A DNA stretch of 64,000 nucleotides from Massilia sp. YIM B02443. GTDB lineage: Bacteria; Pseudomonadota; Gammaproteobacteria; Burkholderiales; Burkholderiaceae_D. Within the stretch, counting starts at the first letter, position 1. Each line of letters starts with the position of its first letter. The notes below the pieces were generated by a model. It did not search any database. It worked only from the letters and a program-made list of their open reading frames with translations, and was not told the origin of the DNA. A program made the translations under genes and the position numbers. Shown piece by piece: positions 1 to 8,509 of the stretch. Location of the stretch: NCBI RefSeq assembly GCF_030411955.1, contig NZ_JASNRA010000017.1:1-64000 (forward strand). The letters run 5' to 3'.

Positions 1-152
1 CCACACTTATCGACTGTTAATTTTTAAAGATCAGAATTCGGCACTGCTTCACCTGCCGTCTGCTTCGAATCGTTTTGTTCGTCAGCAGCAGAGGAACGAG
101 ATTATGCCGTTCGCTCAGCCGCTCGTCAACAGCTTTTTTACGACTTTTTTTC
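1..152 (-). promoter_or_regulatory. rRNA operon promoter, UP element and boxA leader (operon runs left, off the window)
   Basis: Read on the minus strand there is a strong sigma-70 promoter: TTGACG (complement of 124-129), a 17-base spacer, then CATAAT (complement of 101-106). Two A-runs upstream (complement of about 133-152) look like an UP element. About 70 bases downstream the complement of 21-33 reads TGATCTTTAAAAA, a boxA-like antitermination site, followed by AACAGTCGATAAGTGTGG, a sequence I know from 16S leaders of Burkholderiales. The 16S gene itself must lie left of base 1. The UP element overlaps the 3' end of the lysR gene. The promoter is seen directly; the rRNA assignment is from recalled family sequence. 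Confidence 0.7.
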
Positions 153-1067
153 CGCGCCGCCGTCCATGCCTGCATCGGTCCGAATGAAATCGACAAATGC
201 CCGTAGCGGCGCCGGCACCAGCCGCCGTCCCGGGTAATACAGGTAGGGACCGGAAAAGCGCGGCCACCACTCTTCCAGCACCGGCTGCAGTTCACCGCGT
301 GCGACATACGGCGCCAGCCAGTCCTCGAACAGGTACACCACGCCCAGCCCCGCCACCGCCGCGTCGAGCGCCAGGTCGATCGCGCCGCCCACCTGCACCA
401 GCAGCTGGCCGTTGGGGTCGATGGTCATGGTTTCGCCATTGCGCTCGAACACCCACTGGATCATGGCGCCGCTGCTGAAACGGGCGCGGATGCAGTCTCC
501 GGGAGCCAGGTCGCGCGGATGCGCCGGCGCGCCATGCCGCGCCAGCCACGCAGGCGAGGCGGCGGCAGCCATGCGCTGCCTGCGCGGACCGATCGGCACC
601 GCGATCATGTCCTGCTCCAGCTTTTCCTCGTAGCGGATGCCGGCGTCGCAGCCGGCCGCCAGCACGTCGACGAAGCTTTCGTCGGCCACCACCTCGAGCC
701 GGATCTCGGGATACGCCTGCAGAAAACGCGGCACGATCTTCGGCAGCACCAGGCGCGCCGCACTGAGCGGGACGTTCAGGCGCAGTGTGCCGGTCGGGCG
801 GTCGCGGAAACCGTTGACCACGTCCAGCGCGGCGTCGATTTCGCTCAGCACCGGGTCGAGCCGCGCCAGCAGGCTTTGCCCCGCCTCGGTCGGCGCCACG
901 CTGCGCGTGGTGCGGTTCAGCAGGCGCACACCCAGCCGCGTTTCCAGCCGCCGCACCGCTTCGCTCAGGCCGGACGCACTGGCATCCAGCGCCCGCGCCG
1001 CCTCGCGGAAGCCGCCGGCGCGTGCCACCGCCACGAATGCGGACAGATCTCCCAGCTCTACTTTCAT
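138..1067 (-). CDS. LysR-family transcriptional regulator
   Basis: A 309-residue protein with an N-terminal winged helix-turn-helix (about residues 3-62, with AFVAVARAGGFREAARAL and RRLETRLGVRLLNRTTR typical of LysR) and a type 2 periplasmic-binding-like effector domain after about residue 90. It belongs to the large LysR group that regulates an adjacent, divergently transcribed oxidoreductase. The start was set at the ATG on 1067, where MKVELGDLSAF matches the family N-terminus; a longer open frame reaches 1181 but has no family resemblance. It is divergent from the aldo/keto reductase at 1185, and the 117-base gap between them probably holds its operator. The inducer is unknown. Confidence 0.9.
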   Translation of the reverse strand: MKVELGDLSAFVAVARAGGFREAARALDASASGLSEAVRRLETRLGVRLLNRTTRSVAPTEAGQSLLARLDPVLSEIDAALDVVNGFRDRPTGTLRLNVPLSAARLVLPKIVPRFLQAYPEIRLEVVADESFVDVLAAGCDAGIRYEEKLEQDMIAVPIGPRRQRMAAAASPAWLARHGAPAHPRDLAPGDCIRARFSSGAMIQWVFERNGETMTIDPNGQLLVQVGGAIDLALDAAVAGLGVVYLFEDWLAPYVARGELQPVLEEWWPRFSGPYLYYPGRRLVPAPLRAFVDFIRTDAGMDGGAEKKS

Positions 1068-1184
1068 GCCAGCCTCATTGTTCGTTTTTTCGCACAACCC
1101 GTGTGGACTACGACGGATTGTCACACATGTGACGCGGCCGTATCGTGATGACTCCAACCACCCCATCACGCACAGGAGCACATC

Positions 1185-2075
1185 ATGACCACGATCGCCA
1201 AGGCAGCACAGGCAGGCACCTATTCATTCGGCGGCCGCAGCGTCGCCCGACTCGGCTACGGCGCAATGCAGTTGGCCGGCCCCGGCGTGTTCGGCCCGCC
1301 GCGCGACCCGGACGCTGCGCGCGCCGTGCTGCGCGAGGCGGTCGCGCTGGGCGTGAACCACATCGACACCTCGGACTTCTACGGCCCGCACGTCACCAAT
1401 CAACTCATTCGTGAAGCGCTGCACCCGTACCGCGACGACCTGCTGATCGTCACCAAGATCGGCGCGCGCCGTGGCGCCGATGCCAGCTGGCTGCCGGCGT
1501 TCTCGAAGACCGAACTGGAACAGGCGGTGCACGACAACCTGCGCAACCTGGGCCTGGACGTGCTGGACGTGGTCAACCTGCGCGCCATGTTCGACGTGCA
1601 CGGGCCGGCCGAAGGTTCATTGGAGGAAGCGCTGACGACCCTGGCCGGGCTGCGCCAGCGCGGCCTGATCCGCCACATTGGCCTGAGCAACGTGACGCCG
1701 CGCCAGGTCGCGGACGCGCAACGCATCGTGCCGATCGCCTGCGTGCAGAACCAGTACAACCTGGCGCACCGCGGCGACGATGCGTTGATCGACAGCCTGG
1801 CCGAACAAGGCATTCCTTACGTGCCGTTCTTCCCGCTCGGCGGCTTCACGCCGCTGCAGTCGGATGCGCTGTCCACCGTCGCGGCGCAACTGGAGGCGAC
1901 GCCGATGCAGGTGGCGCTGGCCTGGCTGTTGCAGCGCGCGCCGAACCTGCTGCTGATCCCGGGCACCTCGTCGGTGACGCACCTGCGCGAGAACCTGGCT
2001 GCTGCCGACCTGGCGCTGCCGGCGGATGCGCTGGCAGCACTGGACGGTATCGCGGACCCTATTCGCGCAGCGTGA
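1185..2075 (+). CDS. Aldo/keto reductase (PdxI/YdbC-like)
   Basis: A 296-residue NADPH-dependent aldo/keto reductase with the TIM-barrel pattern of the family: the catalytic Asp and Tyr in HIDTSDFYGP, the Lys in LIVTKIG and the C-terminal cofactor-binding LIPGTSS segment. The closest remembered group is E. coli YdbC/PdxI, a pyridoxal reductase, but the substrate cannot be read from sequence. The ATG at 1185 follows a CAGGAG ribosome site at a good distance. It is divergent from a LysR regulator, its likely controller. Its last 17 bases overlap the 3' end of the convergent acylase gene. Confidence 0.88.
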   Translation: MTTIAKAAQAGTYSFGGRSVARLGYGAMQLAGPGVFGPPRDPDAARAVLREAVALGVNHIDTSDFYGPHVTNQLIREALHPYRDDLLIVTKIGARRGADASWLPAFSKTELEQAVHDNLRNLGLDVLDVVNLRAMFDVHGPAEGSLEEALTTLAGLRQRGLIRHIGLSNVTPRQVADAQRIVPIACVQNQYNLAHRGDDALIDSLAEQGIPYVPFFPLGGFTPLQSDALSTVAAQLEATPMQVALAWLLQRAPNLLLIPGTSSVTHLRENLAAADLALPADALAALDGIADPIRAA

Positions 2076-4470
2076 TGGAGGTGTAGTTCGGATCGGCCTT
2101 GATCCGCTCCTGGGTGAACGGCAGCAGCGGCCACTCCTTGCGCGAATAGACCCGGGTCTGGTCGGCATACCAGGGCGAGGCCGGATCGGTCGACTGGCCA
2201 TAGGTCAGCATGCCCTGCGCCACCGGCCCCTGCTCGTCGAAGGTCACGGTCTGGATGTAGCTCTGGCCCCAGTGCGCGCCGACGTAACCGCTGGAAGTCA
2301 GGCCGCTTCTCATGGTGAGCGAACCATAAGTGCCTTCCTGGTTGCCGTTCCCGCCGTGCAGCGGGATGCGCACGCCGTTGCGCGGCTCGACCTGGTAGTC
2401 GCCCAGGCGGCCGTCGAACGGCACGCCCAGCGCCTGCAGCGCCAGCGCGGCATTGCGCAGCGCCGTCAGCATGGCCGGGATCGCGCTTGGGGCGACGCCG
2501 TTCGGCGTGTTGACCGGATCGCGCGGGTCGAACGGCACCGCCCATTTGTTCGGCAGCGCCGACGCCGTGCTCCAGAATTCGCGGAACAGCACCGCGCCGC
2601 GACTGTCGATGTCGGCGCGCCGGTCCCAGTTCGCCAGCACGCTGCAGGCCTGGCGCAGCACGGCGTCGCCACTGGTCTCGCAGGCCGGCAACAGCTGCGG
2701 CAGCACCAGCTCGGCCGCGTACACGCGGTTCGAGAACGCCAGCGCCTGCATGTCGGCCAGCGTCAGCTTGCCATTGGGCCCGCGCTGGGCCAGCAGGTCT
2801 TCCACCTGGCGGAAGCCGATGCGCGTGCGCAGACTCTGCTCCACGCCCACGCGGCCGTACAGCGGCGAGAAGCCGAGCGGCGCCGGGCCGACCAGCAGCT
2901 GGCGCGGATTGGTCAGCCAGTAGCTGTCGTTCGAATTGCCGACGTAATCAAGGCGCGCCATCCACGGCGCGTTGGCCGGCGAATAGATCCCGCTCGGCGC
3001 GCCGGCATCCTGGCCCCAGCCGCAACTGCTGCGCGAGCCGTCGAACAGCAGCGCCGCCTGCAGCAGCAGGCAACCGTTGACGAATTTGTCGGCATTCATA
3101 TGCGGCACCACGCTGGCGTCGGCGAACAGCGCGTTGCCGTCGCGGTCGGCCGCCAGCGTGTTCACCCACGGCAGGCCGACCACCCGGTCGAGCGAGGCCT
3201 TGAGCGCCGCTGTGCTGGTGGCGGTGCCGATGCCCAGCCACTGCGCGAGCAGGCGGGTGTTGTTGCGGTTGGGGTCGGCCAGCGCGTAGGCGGCATTGGC
3301 CGTCCAGGTCATGCCGGCTTCCGGCCGCACGATCACTGCGCCCTGGCGGCTGAACCAGAAGGTCTTGCTGCGCCTGGCCAGCGTGCCGTCGGCCTGCAGC
3401 ACCTCGACCTCGACGCTCTTCGACGTCATCTTGATGCGCTCGCCGTCATACAGATAGGTGGTGCCGCTGGCGTCGCCGGCATCGAGGGCCAGGCGGAAGG
3501 TGGTGAAGTGGTACGCCGTGGTCACCGTGTGGCTCCACGCCACGTCGCGGTTGAAGCCGATGACGACCGCCGGCACGCCGCCGATGATCACACCCATCGC
3601 GTCGTAGCGGCCCGGCACCGTCAGGTGCGCCTGGTAGAAGCGGTCGGTGGTGGTCCATGGATAGTGCGGATTGCCGAGCAACAGGCCGCGGCCGTTGGCC
3701 GACAGCTCGCGCCCGACGGCCAGCGCATTGCTGCCGAAGCCCTGGCGGTTCAGGGCGTCGAGCTGCGCCACCAGCGTGCTCGGATCCAGCTTGCGCGCCG
3801 ACGTTTTGGCCAGCGTGGCGGCGCCCGGTGCGCGGCCGGCGGCCACGAAGTCTTTCGCGAACACCTGGCCGGACGCGTGCAGCGCCTTCTCGGCGATCAC
3901 CAGCATCATGTCGTCGAACGTCATCGGCCGCACCCACTTCGCTCCCGCGCAGGCGGCCGGCAGCTTGTTGGCGTAGTCCTTCAGGTAACGGTTGTAGCCT
4001 TCGACGAAGCCGTCGAGCAGCTCGCGCGGCTCGGCGCCACCGGCGGCGTAGCCGGCGCGCAGCTGCTCGAGGTCGAGATAGCCCTTGAAGAAGAAATCGC
4101 TGTCCTCGTTCTTGAGGTCCATGAAGCCGCTGGCGGCGCCGTAGTCGTCGCCGCTGCGGCGTTGCGGCCGCGCTTCGCCGCCGAAGAAGGCGGAACGCTC
4201 GCCGCGCACGGTGAGCAGCGAGTCGGCGAACATGCAGACGTTGTCCTGCGCGTAGGCGTAGGCCAGGCCGTAGCCCAGGCTGCGGAAGTCATTGGCGCGC
4301 ACGTGCGGCACGCCGTGCGTGGTGCGCGCCACGTCGACCTGGATGCGGGAGGCGGTAGCCGGCGGCGGCGCTGTATCGTCATCGTCGCCCCAATCGCAGG
4401 CAGACAAGGACACGGCAAGTGCTGCCGCGACGAGGAGACGGAACGGGACGGGCTTGGTGCAGCGCTGCAT
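2059..4470 (-). CDS. Penicillin acylase-family lipoprotein (Ntn hydrolase)
   Basis: About 803 residues from the chosen ATG (complement of 4468-4470). The N-terminus is a lipoprotein signal peptide ending in the lipobox LSAC with Cys25. The body is a penicillin amidase-type precursor: alpha chain, a spacer, then the autocatalytic site GFGSNAL near residue 247, whose Ser would become the N-terminal nucleophile of the beta chain; NPHYPW downstream is typical of the family. Relatives include acyl-homoserine lactone acylases, aculeacin A acylase and beta-lactam acylases, so it hydrolyses an amide bond in the envelope, with substrate unknown. An in-frame ATG pair about 30 bases upstream is a possible alternative start. 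It is convergent with the aldo/keto reductase. Confidence 0.85.
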   Translation of the reverse strand: MQRCTKPVPFRLLVAAALAVSLSACDWGDDDDTAPPPATASRIQVDVARTTHGVPHVRANDFRSLGYGLAYAYAQDNVCMFADSLLTVRGERSAFFGGEARPQRRSGDDYGAASGFMDLKNEDSDFFFKGYLDLEQLRAGYAAGGAEPRELLDGFVEGYNRYLKDYANKLPAACAGAKWVRPMTFDDMMLVIAEKALHASGQVFAKDFVAAGRAPGAATLAKTSARKLDPSTLVAQLDALNRQGFGSNALAVGRELSANGRGLLLGNPHYPWTTTDRFYQAHLTVPGRYDAMGVIIGGVPAVVIGFNRDVAWSHTVTTAYHFTTFRLALDAGDASGTTYLYDGERIKMTSKSVEVEVLQADGTLARRSKTFWFSRQGAVIVRPEAGMTWTANAAYALADPNRNNTRLLAQWLGIGTATSTAALKASLDRVVGLPWVNTLAADRDGNALFADASVVPHMNADKFVNGCLLLQAALLFDGSRSSCGWGQDAGAPSGIYSPANAPWMARLDYVGNSNDSYWLTNPRQLLVGPAPLGFSPLYGRVGVEQSLRTRIGFRQVEDLLAQRGPNGKLTLADMQALAFSNRVYAAELVLPQLLPACETSGDAVLRQACSVLANWDRRADIDSRGAVLFREFWSTASALPNKWAVPFDPRDPVNTPNGVAPSAIPAMLTALRNAALALQALGVPFDGRLGDYQVEPRNGVRIPLHGGNGNQEGTYGSLTMRSGLTSSGYVGAHWGQSYIQTVTFDEQGPVAQGMLTYGQSTDPASPWYADQTRVYSRKEWPLLPFTQERIKADPNYTSITLRE

Positions 4471-4570
4471 GAGGGCCTTTCCGCGGCGGCGCCGCATCAT
4501 CGGTACGGAACAATAAAATAATGTTACGTACTTTACCCTTGAAACATCGCCCGTGGATGGCCCGGAAAGC

Positions 4571-4598
4571 AAAAAAGCCCACCAGACACCTGGTGGGC
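4571..4598 (-). terminator. Rho-independent terminator of the 5S gene
   Basis: The stem GCCCACCAG / CTGGTGGGC (4577-4585 and 4590-4598) has a four-base loop and is followed, on the minus strand, by six T residues (complement of 4571-4576). It lies 16 bases beyond the 5S 3' end. Confidence 0.9.
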
Positions 4599-4613
4599 TT
4601 TCTCCAATAACTA

Positions 4614-4727
4614 GCCTGACGATAAACTACTTTCACACTGGTTGCAGCACTATCATCGTCGCAATGTCGTTTCACGGTCCTGTTCGGGATGGGAAGGGGT
4701 GGTACCGACTTGCTATGGTCATCAGGC
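4614..4727 (-). rRNA. rrf: 5S ribosomal RNA, isolated copy
   Basis: The minus strand begins GCCTGATGACCATAGCAAG and ends TAGTTTATCGTCAGGC; these ends pair as 5S helix I. The centre contains CCCATCCCGAACAGGACCG and GATGATAGTG, standard 5S landmarks, so about 114 bases of the molecule are present. A strong terminator follows. There is no 23S upstream: the next gene is a plus-strand radical SAM gene starting at 4884. The segment just upstream (complement of 4728-4740, reading CCCAGCAAGTCAA) resembles the end of a 23S-5S spacer. This is either an orphan copy or the tail of a lost rRNA operon. Boundaries are good to a few bases. Confidence 0.92.
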
Positions 4728-4883
4728 TTGACTTGCTGGGTGGCTGTCCCTGCGCTGGCTAAAGCGTCGGCAACAGCTGCCCTGAATTCCGGCGTGCATT
4801 CTACCAAGTAAGTTGGCAAACCACCAGCGCTTTCGACGGCGCCAGCGCGTAAAATGCCCGTTTCGTCCAAACACGCCGCCGTC

Positions 4884-6401
4884 ATGACCATCCTGCTCTC
4901 CACGCTCAATGCCCGCTACACGCACGCCTCGCTCGGCCTGCGCTACCTGCTGGCCAATATGGGCCCGCTGCAAGAGCAAACCAGGATCCAGGAATTCGTC
5001 ATCGGCGCCAAGACCACCGACCTGGTCGAGCGCATCCTGGCGCACGGCCCGCGCATCGTGGCTTTTGGCGTGTATATCTGGAACGTGGAAGAGACCACGC
5101 GCCTGGTGGCGATGCTCAAGCGCGTTGCGCCCAAACTGACCATTGTGCTGGGCGGCCCGGAAGTCTCGCACGAGACGAATGAACAGGAGATCGTGCGGCT
5201 GGCCGACTATGTGGTCACCGGCTGGGGCGACGTCACCTTCCCCAGGCTGTGCGGCGAGATCCTGAACGGCCCCAAGCCGCTGATGAAGGTGCACGCCGGC
5301 GTGCAGCCGCCGATGGAAGACATCGACCTGCCCTACTCTTTATATAGCGAGGACGACATCGCCCACCGTACACTGTACGTGGAAGCCTCGCGCGGCTGCC
5401 CGTTCAAGTGCGAGTTCTGCCTGTCGTCGCTGGACAAGACGGCGTGGCCGTTCCCGCTCGACGCCTTCCTGGCCGAGATGGAGACCATGTACCAAAAGGG
5501 CGCGCGCCTGTTCAAGTTCGTCGACCGCACCTTCAACCTGAACGTCAAGACCAGCCTGCGCATCATGCAGTTCTTCCTGGATAAGATCGAGGCCCATCCC
5601 GATGACCCGGTGTATGCCCACTTCGAGCTGGTGCCGGATCACCTGCCGGACGCGCTGAAGGAAACCATCGCCAGGTTCCCGGCCGGCGCCCTGCAGTTCG
5701 AGATCGGCATCCAGAGCTTCAACCCGAAAGTCCAGGCCCTGGTCAGCCGGCGCCAGAACAACGAAAAGGCGGCCGACAACATCCGCTGGCTGACGCAGGA
5801 GTCGCAAGCCCACCTGCACGTCGACCTGATCGCCGGCCTGCCGGGCGAAGACGTCGAGAGCTTCGCGCGCGGCTTCGACCAGCTGGTGGCCCTGGGCGCG
5901 CAAGAGATCCAGTTCGGCATCCTCAAGCGCCTGCGCGGCACGCCGATCATCCGCCACACCGAGCCGTTCGGCATGGTGTACGACCCGTATCCGCCCTACA
6001 CCGTGCTGGCGACAAGCCTGATCGACTTTGCCACCATGCAGCGCCTGGTGCGCTTCGCACGCTACTGGGACCTGGTGGCCAACTCGGGACGCTTCGCCCA
6101 CACCACCCCGACGCTGCTGGGCGAGACGCCGTTCGACAACTTCATGGCCTTCTCGGACTGGATGTTTACCAGGACCGACGCCACCCACCGCATCGCGCTC
6201 GACCGCCTGGCCAAGCTGGTGGTGGAATGGCTGGCGCTGCGTGGCATGGCGCGGATTGATGCAGAGGCGCTGGTCGCCAGCGACTATGCCGGCAAGGGCG
6301 ACCATCACGCCCGCAGCACCCTCAAACATTTCGCCGACACGCCGCCGGAAGCGATCAAAGCCGTGGCCCCAACACGCCAGGTTCGCCACCTGGCCGCCTG
6401 A
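4884..6401 (+). CDS. B12-binding domain radical SAM protein (DUF4080 family)
   Basis: A 505-residue protein. The N-terminal third is a cobalamin-binding-like Rossmann domain (VAFGVYIWN, VLGGPEVS). The radical SAM cluster motif CPFKCEFC (CxxxCxxC) sits around residue 170, followed by a TIM-barrel with DLIAGLPGED and FGILKRLRGTP, and a C-terminal DUF4080-type domain. It would bind a 4Fe-4S cluster and S-adenosylmethionine; the reaction is not known for this group. The start at 4884 (MTILLSTLNARY) was preferred over the ATG at 4854 because this is where family members usually begin. It stands alone, with the Mla-type operon beginning 55 bases downstream. Confidence 0.88.
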   Translation: MTILLSTLNARYTHASLGLRYLLANMGPLQEQTRIQEFVIGAKTTDLVERILAHGPRIVAFGVYIWNVEETTRLVAMLKRVAPKLTIVLGGPEVSHETNEQEIVRLADYVVTGWGDVTFPRLCGEILNGPKPLMKVHAGVQPPMEDIDLPYSLYSEDDIAHRTLYVEASRGCPFKCEFCLSSLDKTAWPFPLDAFLAEMETMYQKGARLFKFVDRTFNLNVKTSLRIMQFFLDKIEAHPDDPVYAHFELVPDHLPDALKETIARFPAGALQFEIGIQSFNPKVQALVSRRQNNEKAADNIRWLTQESQAHLHVDLIAGLPGEDVESFARGFDQLVALGAQEIQFGILKRLRGTPIIRHTEPFGMVYDPYPPYTVLATSLIDFATMQRLVRFARYWDLVANSGRFAHTTPTLLGETPFDNFMAFSDWMFTRTDATHRIALDRLAKLVVEWLALRGMARIDAEALVASDYAGKGDHHARSTLKHFADTPPEAIKAVAPTRQVRHLAA

Positions 6402-6455
6402 TACGGTAGAGACGCCCGGCTGGCAGCAGTTTCGATTCTCTTTTACACTGCCGCA

Positions 6456-7595
6456 ATGCAGATTGAAAATGCGCCAACATTGACCATCCAACAGTCCGGC
6501 TCCGGTTCCGGATCGTCGGTCATTGCCGGCGGCGTCTGGCAGGTGCATGGCCTGTCGCAGCGCGGCGTCTTGAAAGGCATCACGCGCCAGCTGGCCGGTC
6601 TCAAGGACAAGGGCGCCTGCGAGTGGGACCTGTCCGGCATCGAAAGCCTGGACCACATCGGCGCCCAGCTGTTCTGGAACACCTGGAACAAGGAGCGCCC
6701 CAAGCGTTTGAAACTCGACCCGCGCCAGGAAGACCTGTTCAAGCGCATCGAGGGCGCCAGCGGCATCAAGCTGCCGCGCACCCGGGTCAGCCCGTTCGAC
6801 TGGGTGGTCAATCTTGGCGCCGGCATCCTCAACTTCTTCGAACACCTGCGCAGCTTCATCGGCCTGATCGGCATCGTGGTGCAAGACCTGGGCCGCTTCC
6901 TGCGCCGCCCGGCGCTCGGGCCGTGGCGCGAGATCTCGGCCAACATCTATCACTCCGGTTTCCAGGCGCTCGGCATCACGGCGCTGGTGGGCTTCCTGAT
7001 CGGGATCGTGCTCTCCTACCTGGTGTCGCAGCAGCTGCGCATGTTCGGCGGCGACGTGTTCCTGGTCGACCTGCTGGGCATCGCCGTGATACGCGAACTG
7101 GGCCCACTGCTGGCGGCGATCCTGGTGGCCGGGCGTTCCGGCTCCTCGATCACGGCGCAGCTGGGCGTGATGCGGGTGACCGAGGAACTGGACGCGATGC
7201 TGGTGATGGGGGTGTCACACGGCTACCGCCTGATCCTGCCCAAGGTGATCGCGCTGGCGGTGTCGATGCCGCTGCTGGTGGTGTGGACCGACGCCATGGC
7301 CCTGTTGGGCGGCATGGTCGCGGCCAAGATCGAGATGGGCATGTCGTTCCGGTACTTCATGCAAAAGCTGCCGGACGCGGTGCCGTTCGTGAACTACACC
7401 ATCGGCCTGCTGAAAGGCGCCACCTTCGGCGTGCTGATCGTGCTGATCGCCTGCCACTTCGGCCTGCGCATCAAGCCGAACACCGAAAGCCTGGGCCGCG
7501 GCACCACCACCTCGGTGGTCACCGCGATCACGGTCGTGATCCTGGCCGATGCCGTGTACGCCATCATCTTCAGCAGCACGGGACTGACTTCATGA
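6456..7595 (+). CDS. mlaE: MlaE-family ABC transporter permease with N-terminal STAS-like domain
   Basis: A 379-residue protein. Residues 1 to about 115 are soluble and STAS-like (CEWDLSGIESLDHIGAQLFW), and residues from about 130 are the MlaE/YrbE permease with several membrane helices and the conserved segments ELGPLLAAILVAGRSGSS and ITAQLGVMRVTEELDAM. It forms the inner-membrane core of a phospholipid transport ABC system, with the ATPase and MCE proteins encoded next. Genes overlap or abut through position 11270, so this is the first gene of a tight operon. Fusing the STAS module to the permease replaces the separate MlaB subunit of E. coli. The specific lipid and direction are not readable. 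Confidence 0.9.
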   Translation: MQIENAPTLTIQQSGSGSGSSVIAGGVWQVHGLSQRGVLKGITRQLAGLKDKGACEWDLSGIESLDHIGAQLFWNTWNKERPKRLKLDPRQEDLFKRIEGASGIKLPRTRVSPFDWVVNLGAGILNFFEHLRSFIGLIGIVVQDLGRFLRRPALGPWREISANIYHSGFQALGITALVGFLIGIVLSYLVSQQLRMFGGDVFLVDLLGIAVIRELGPLLAAILVAGRSGSSITAQLGVMRVTEELDAMLVMGVSHGYRLILPKVIALAVSMPLLVVWTDAMALLGGMVAAKIEMGMSFRYFMQKLPDAVPFVNYTIGLLKGATFGVLIVLIACHFGLRIKPNTESLGRGTTTSVVTAITVVILADAVYAIIFSSTGLTS

Positions 7596-8509
7596 GCGCA
7601 TCCGGCAAAGGACGGCAGCAGCAGTTGAACCTGCGCCCGGACGTCGACGTCGGCGCGCCGGTGGTCGAGATCCGCAACCTGTGGACCCGGTTCGGCCGCA
7701 CCGTGGTGCACCAGGACCTGAACCTGGACATCTACGCCGGAGAGATTTTGACCATCGTCGGCGGCTCGGGCACCGGCAAGACCGTGCTGCTGCGCCAGAT
7801 GCTGGGCCTCGAGCGCCCCTCGCAGGGCAGCGTGCGCGTGTTCGGCGAAGACATCAGCGCCGCCTCGCCCACCCAGCTGCAGCGCATGCGCAACCACTGG
7901 GGCATGCTGTTCCAGCAGGGCGCGCTGTATTCGGCGCTGAGCGTGTTCGACAACATCGCGCTGCCGATGCGCGAGCTGCGCGCGCTGCCCGAGGACGTGA
8001 TCCGCGACGCCGTGCTGCTCAAGATGGACATGGTGGGACTCGGCCCCGAGCACGCCAACAAGATGCCGGCCGACCTGTCGGGCGGCATGGTCAAGCGCGC
8101 CGCGCTGGCGCGCGCCCTGGCCCTCGAGCCTCAGTTATTGTTCCTGGACGAGCCGACCGCGGGCCTCGACCCGGATCTGTCGGACGCCTTCGTGGCCCTG
8201 ATCCAGACCCTGCACCGCGAACTGGGCCTGACGGTGGTGATGGTCACGCACGACCTGGACACGCTGTTCGCGCTGTCCTCGCGCATCGCGGTGCTGGCCG
8301 AGAAGCACGTGCTGGCGGTGGGACCGTCGTGCGACGTGCTGCAGGTCCAGCATCCGTTCATCCAGCACTTCTTCCTCGGCCCGCGCGGCCTGCGCGCGCT
8401 GGAAGTGCTGGAAGAACGCCATGCACAGGATGACGCCAATGACAATCGTACGGAAACCCGCGCGGACCAGATCCGCAACGACGCACAGAACAGAGTGGAG
8501 AATCGATAG
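7592..8509 (+). CDS. mlaF: MlaF-family ABC transporter ATP-binding protein
   Basis: 305 residues. Walker A GGSGTGKT is at about residues 57-64, the Q-loop region at LFQQGALYSALSVFDN, the ABC signature DLSGGMVKR near residue 160, Walker B LLFLDEPTAGLDPD near 185 and the switch His in VMVTHDLDTL. These match MlaF-type ATPases that drive MCE lipid transporters. The ATG overlaps the permease stop codon by four bases (ATGA), implying translational coupling. The C-terminal tail of about 40 residues is charged and less conserved. It acts on the cytoplasmic face with the MlaE-like permease. Confidence 0.93.
   Translation: MSASGKGRQQQLNLRPDVDVGAPVVEIRNLWTRFGRTVVHQDLNLDIYAGEILTIVGGSGTGKTVLLRQMLGLERPSQGSVRVFGEDISAASPTQLQRMRNHWGMLFQQGALYSALSVFDNIALPMRELRALPEDVIRDAVLLKMDMVGLGPEHANKMPADLSGGMVKRAALARALALEPQLLFLDEPTAGLDPDLSDAFVALIQTLHRELGLTVVMVTHDLDTLFALSSRIAVLAEKHVLAVGPSCDVLQVQHPFIQHFFLGPRGLRALEVLEERHAQDDANDNRTETRADQIRNDAQNRVENR

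Noticed and set aside
2026..4521. Very long plus-strand open frame opposite the penicillin acylase gene
   Set aside because: It is an antisense shadow of a high-GC gene; its sequence is rich in Arg, Gln, Ala and Val without motifs, while the minus strand has a complete family match.
6623..7591. Upstream extension of the MlaF frame through the permease gene
   Set aside because: The added residues are Arg/Pro/His-rich out-of-frame translation of mlaE; the natural start is the ATG at 7592.
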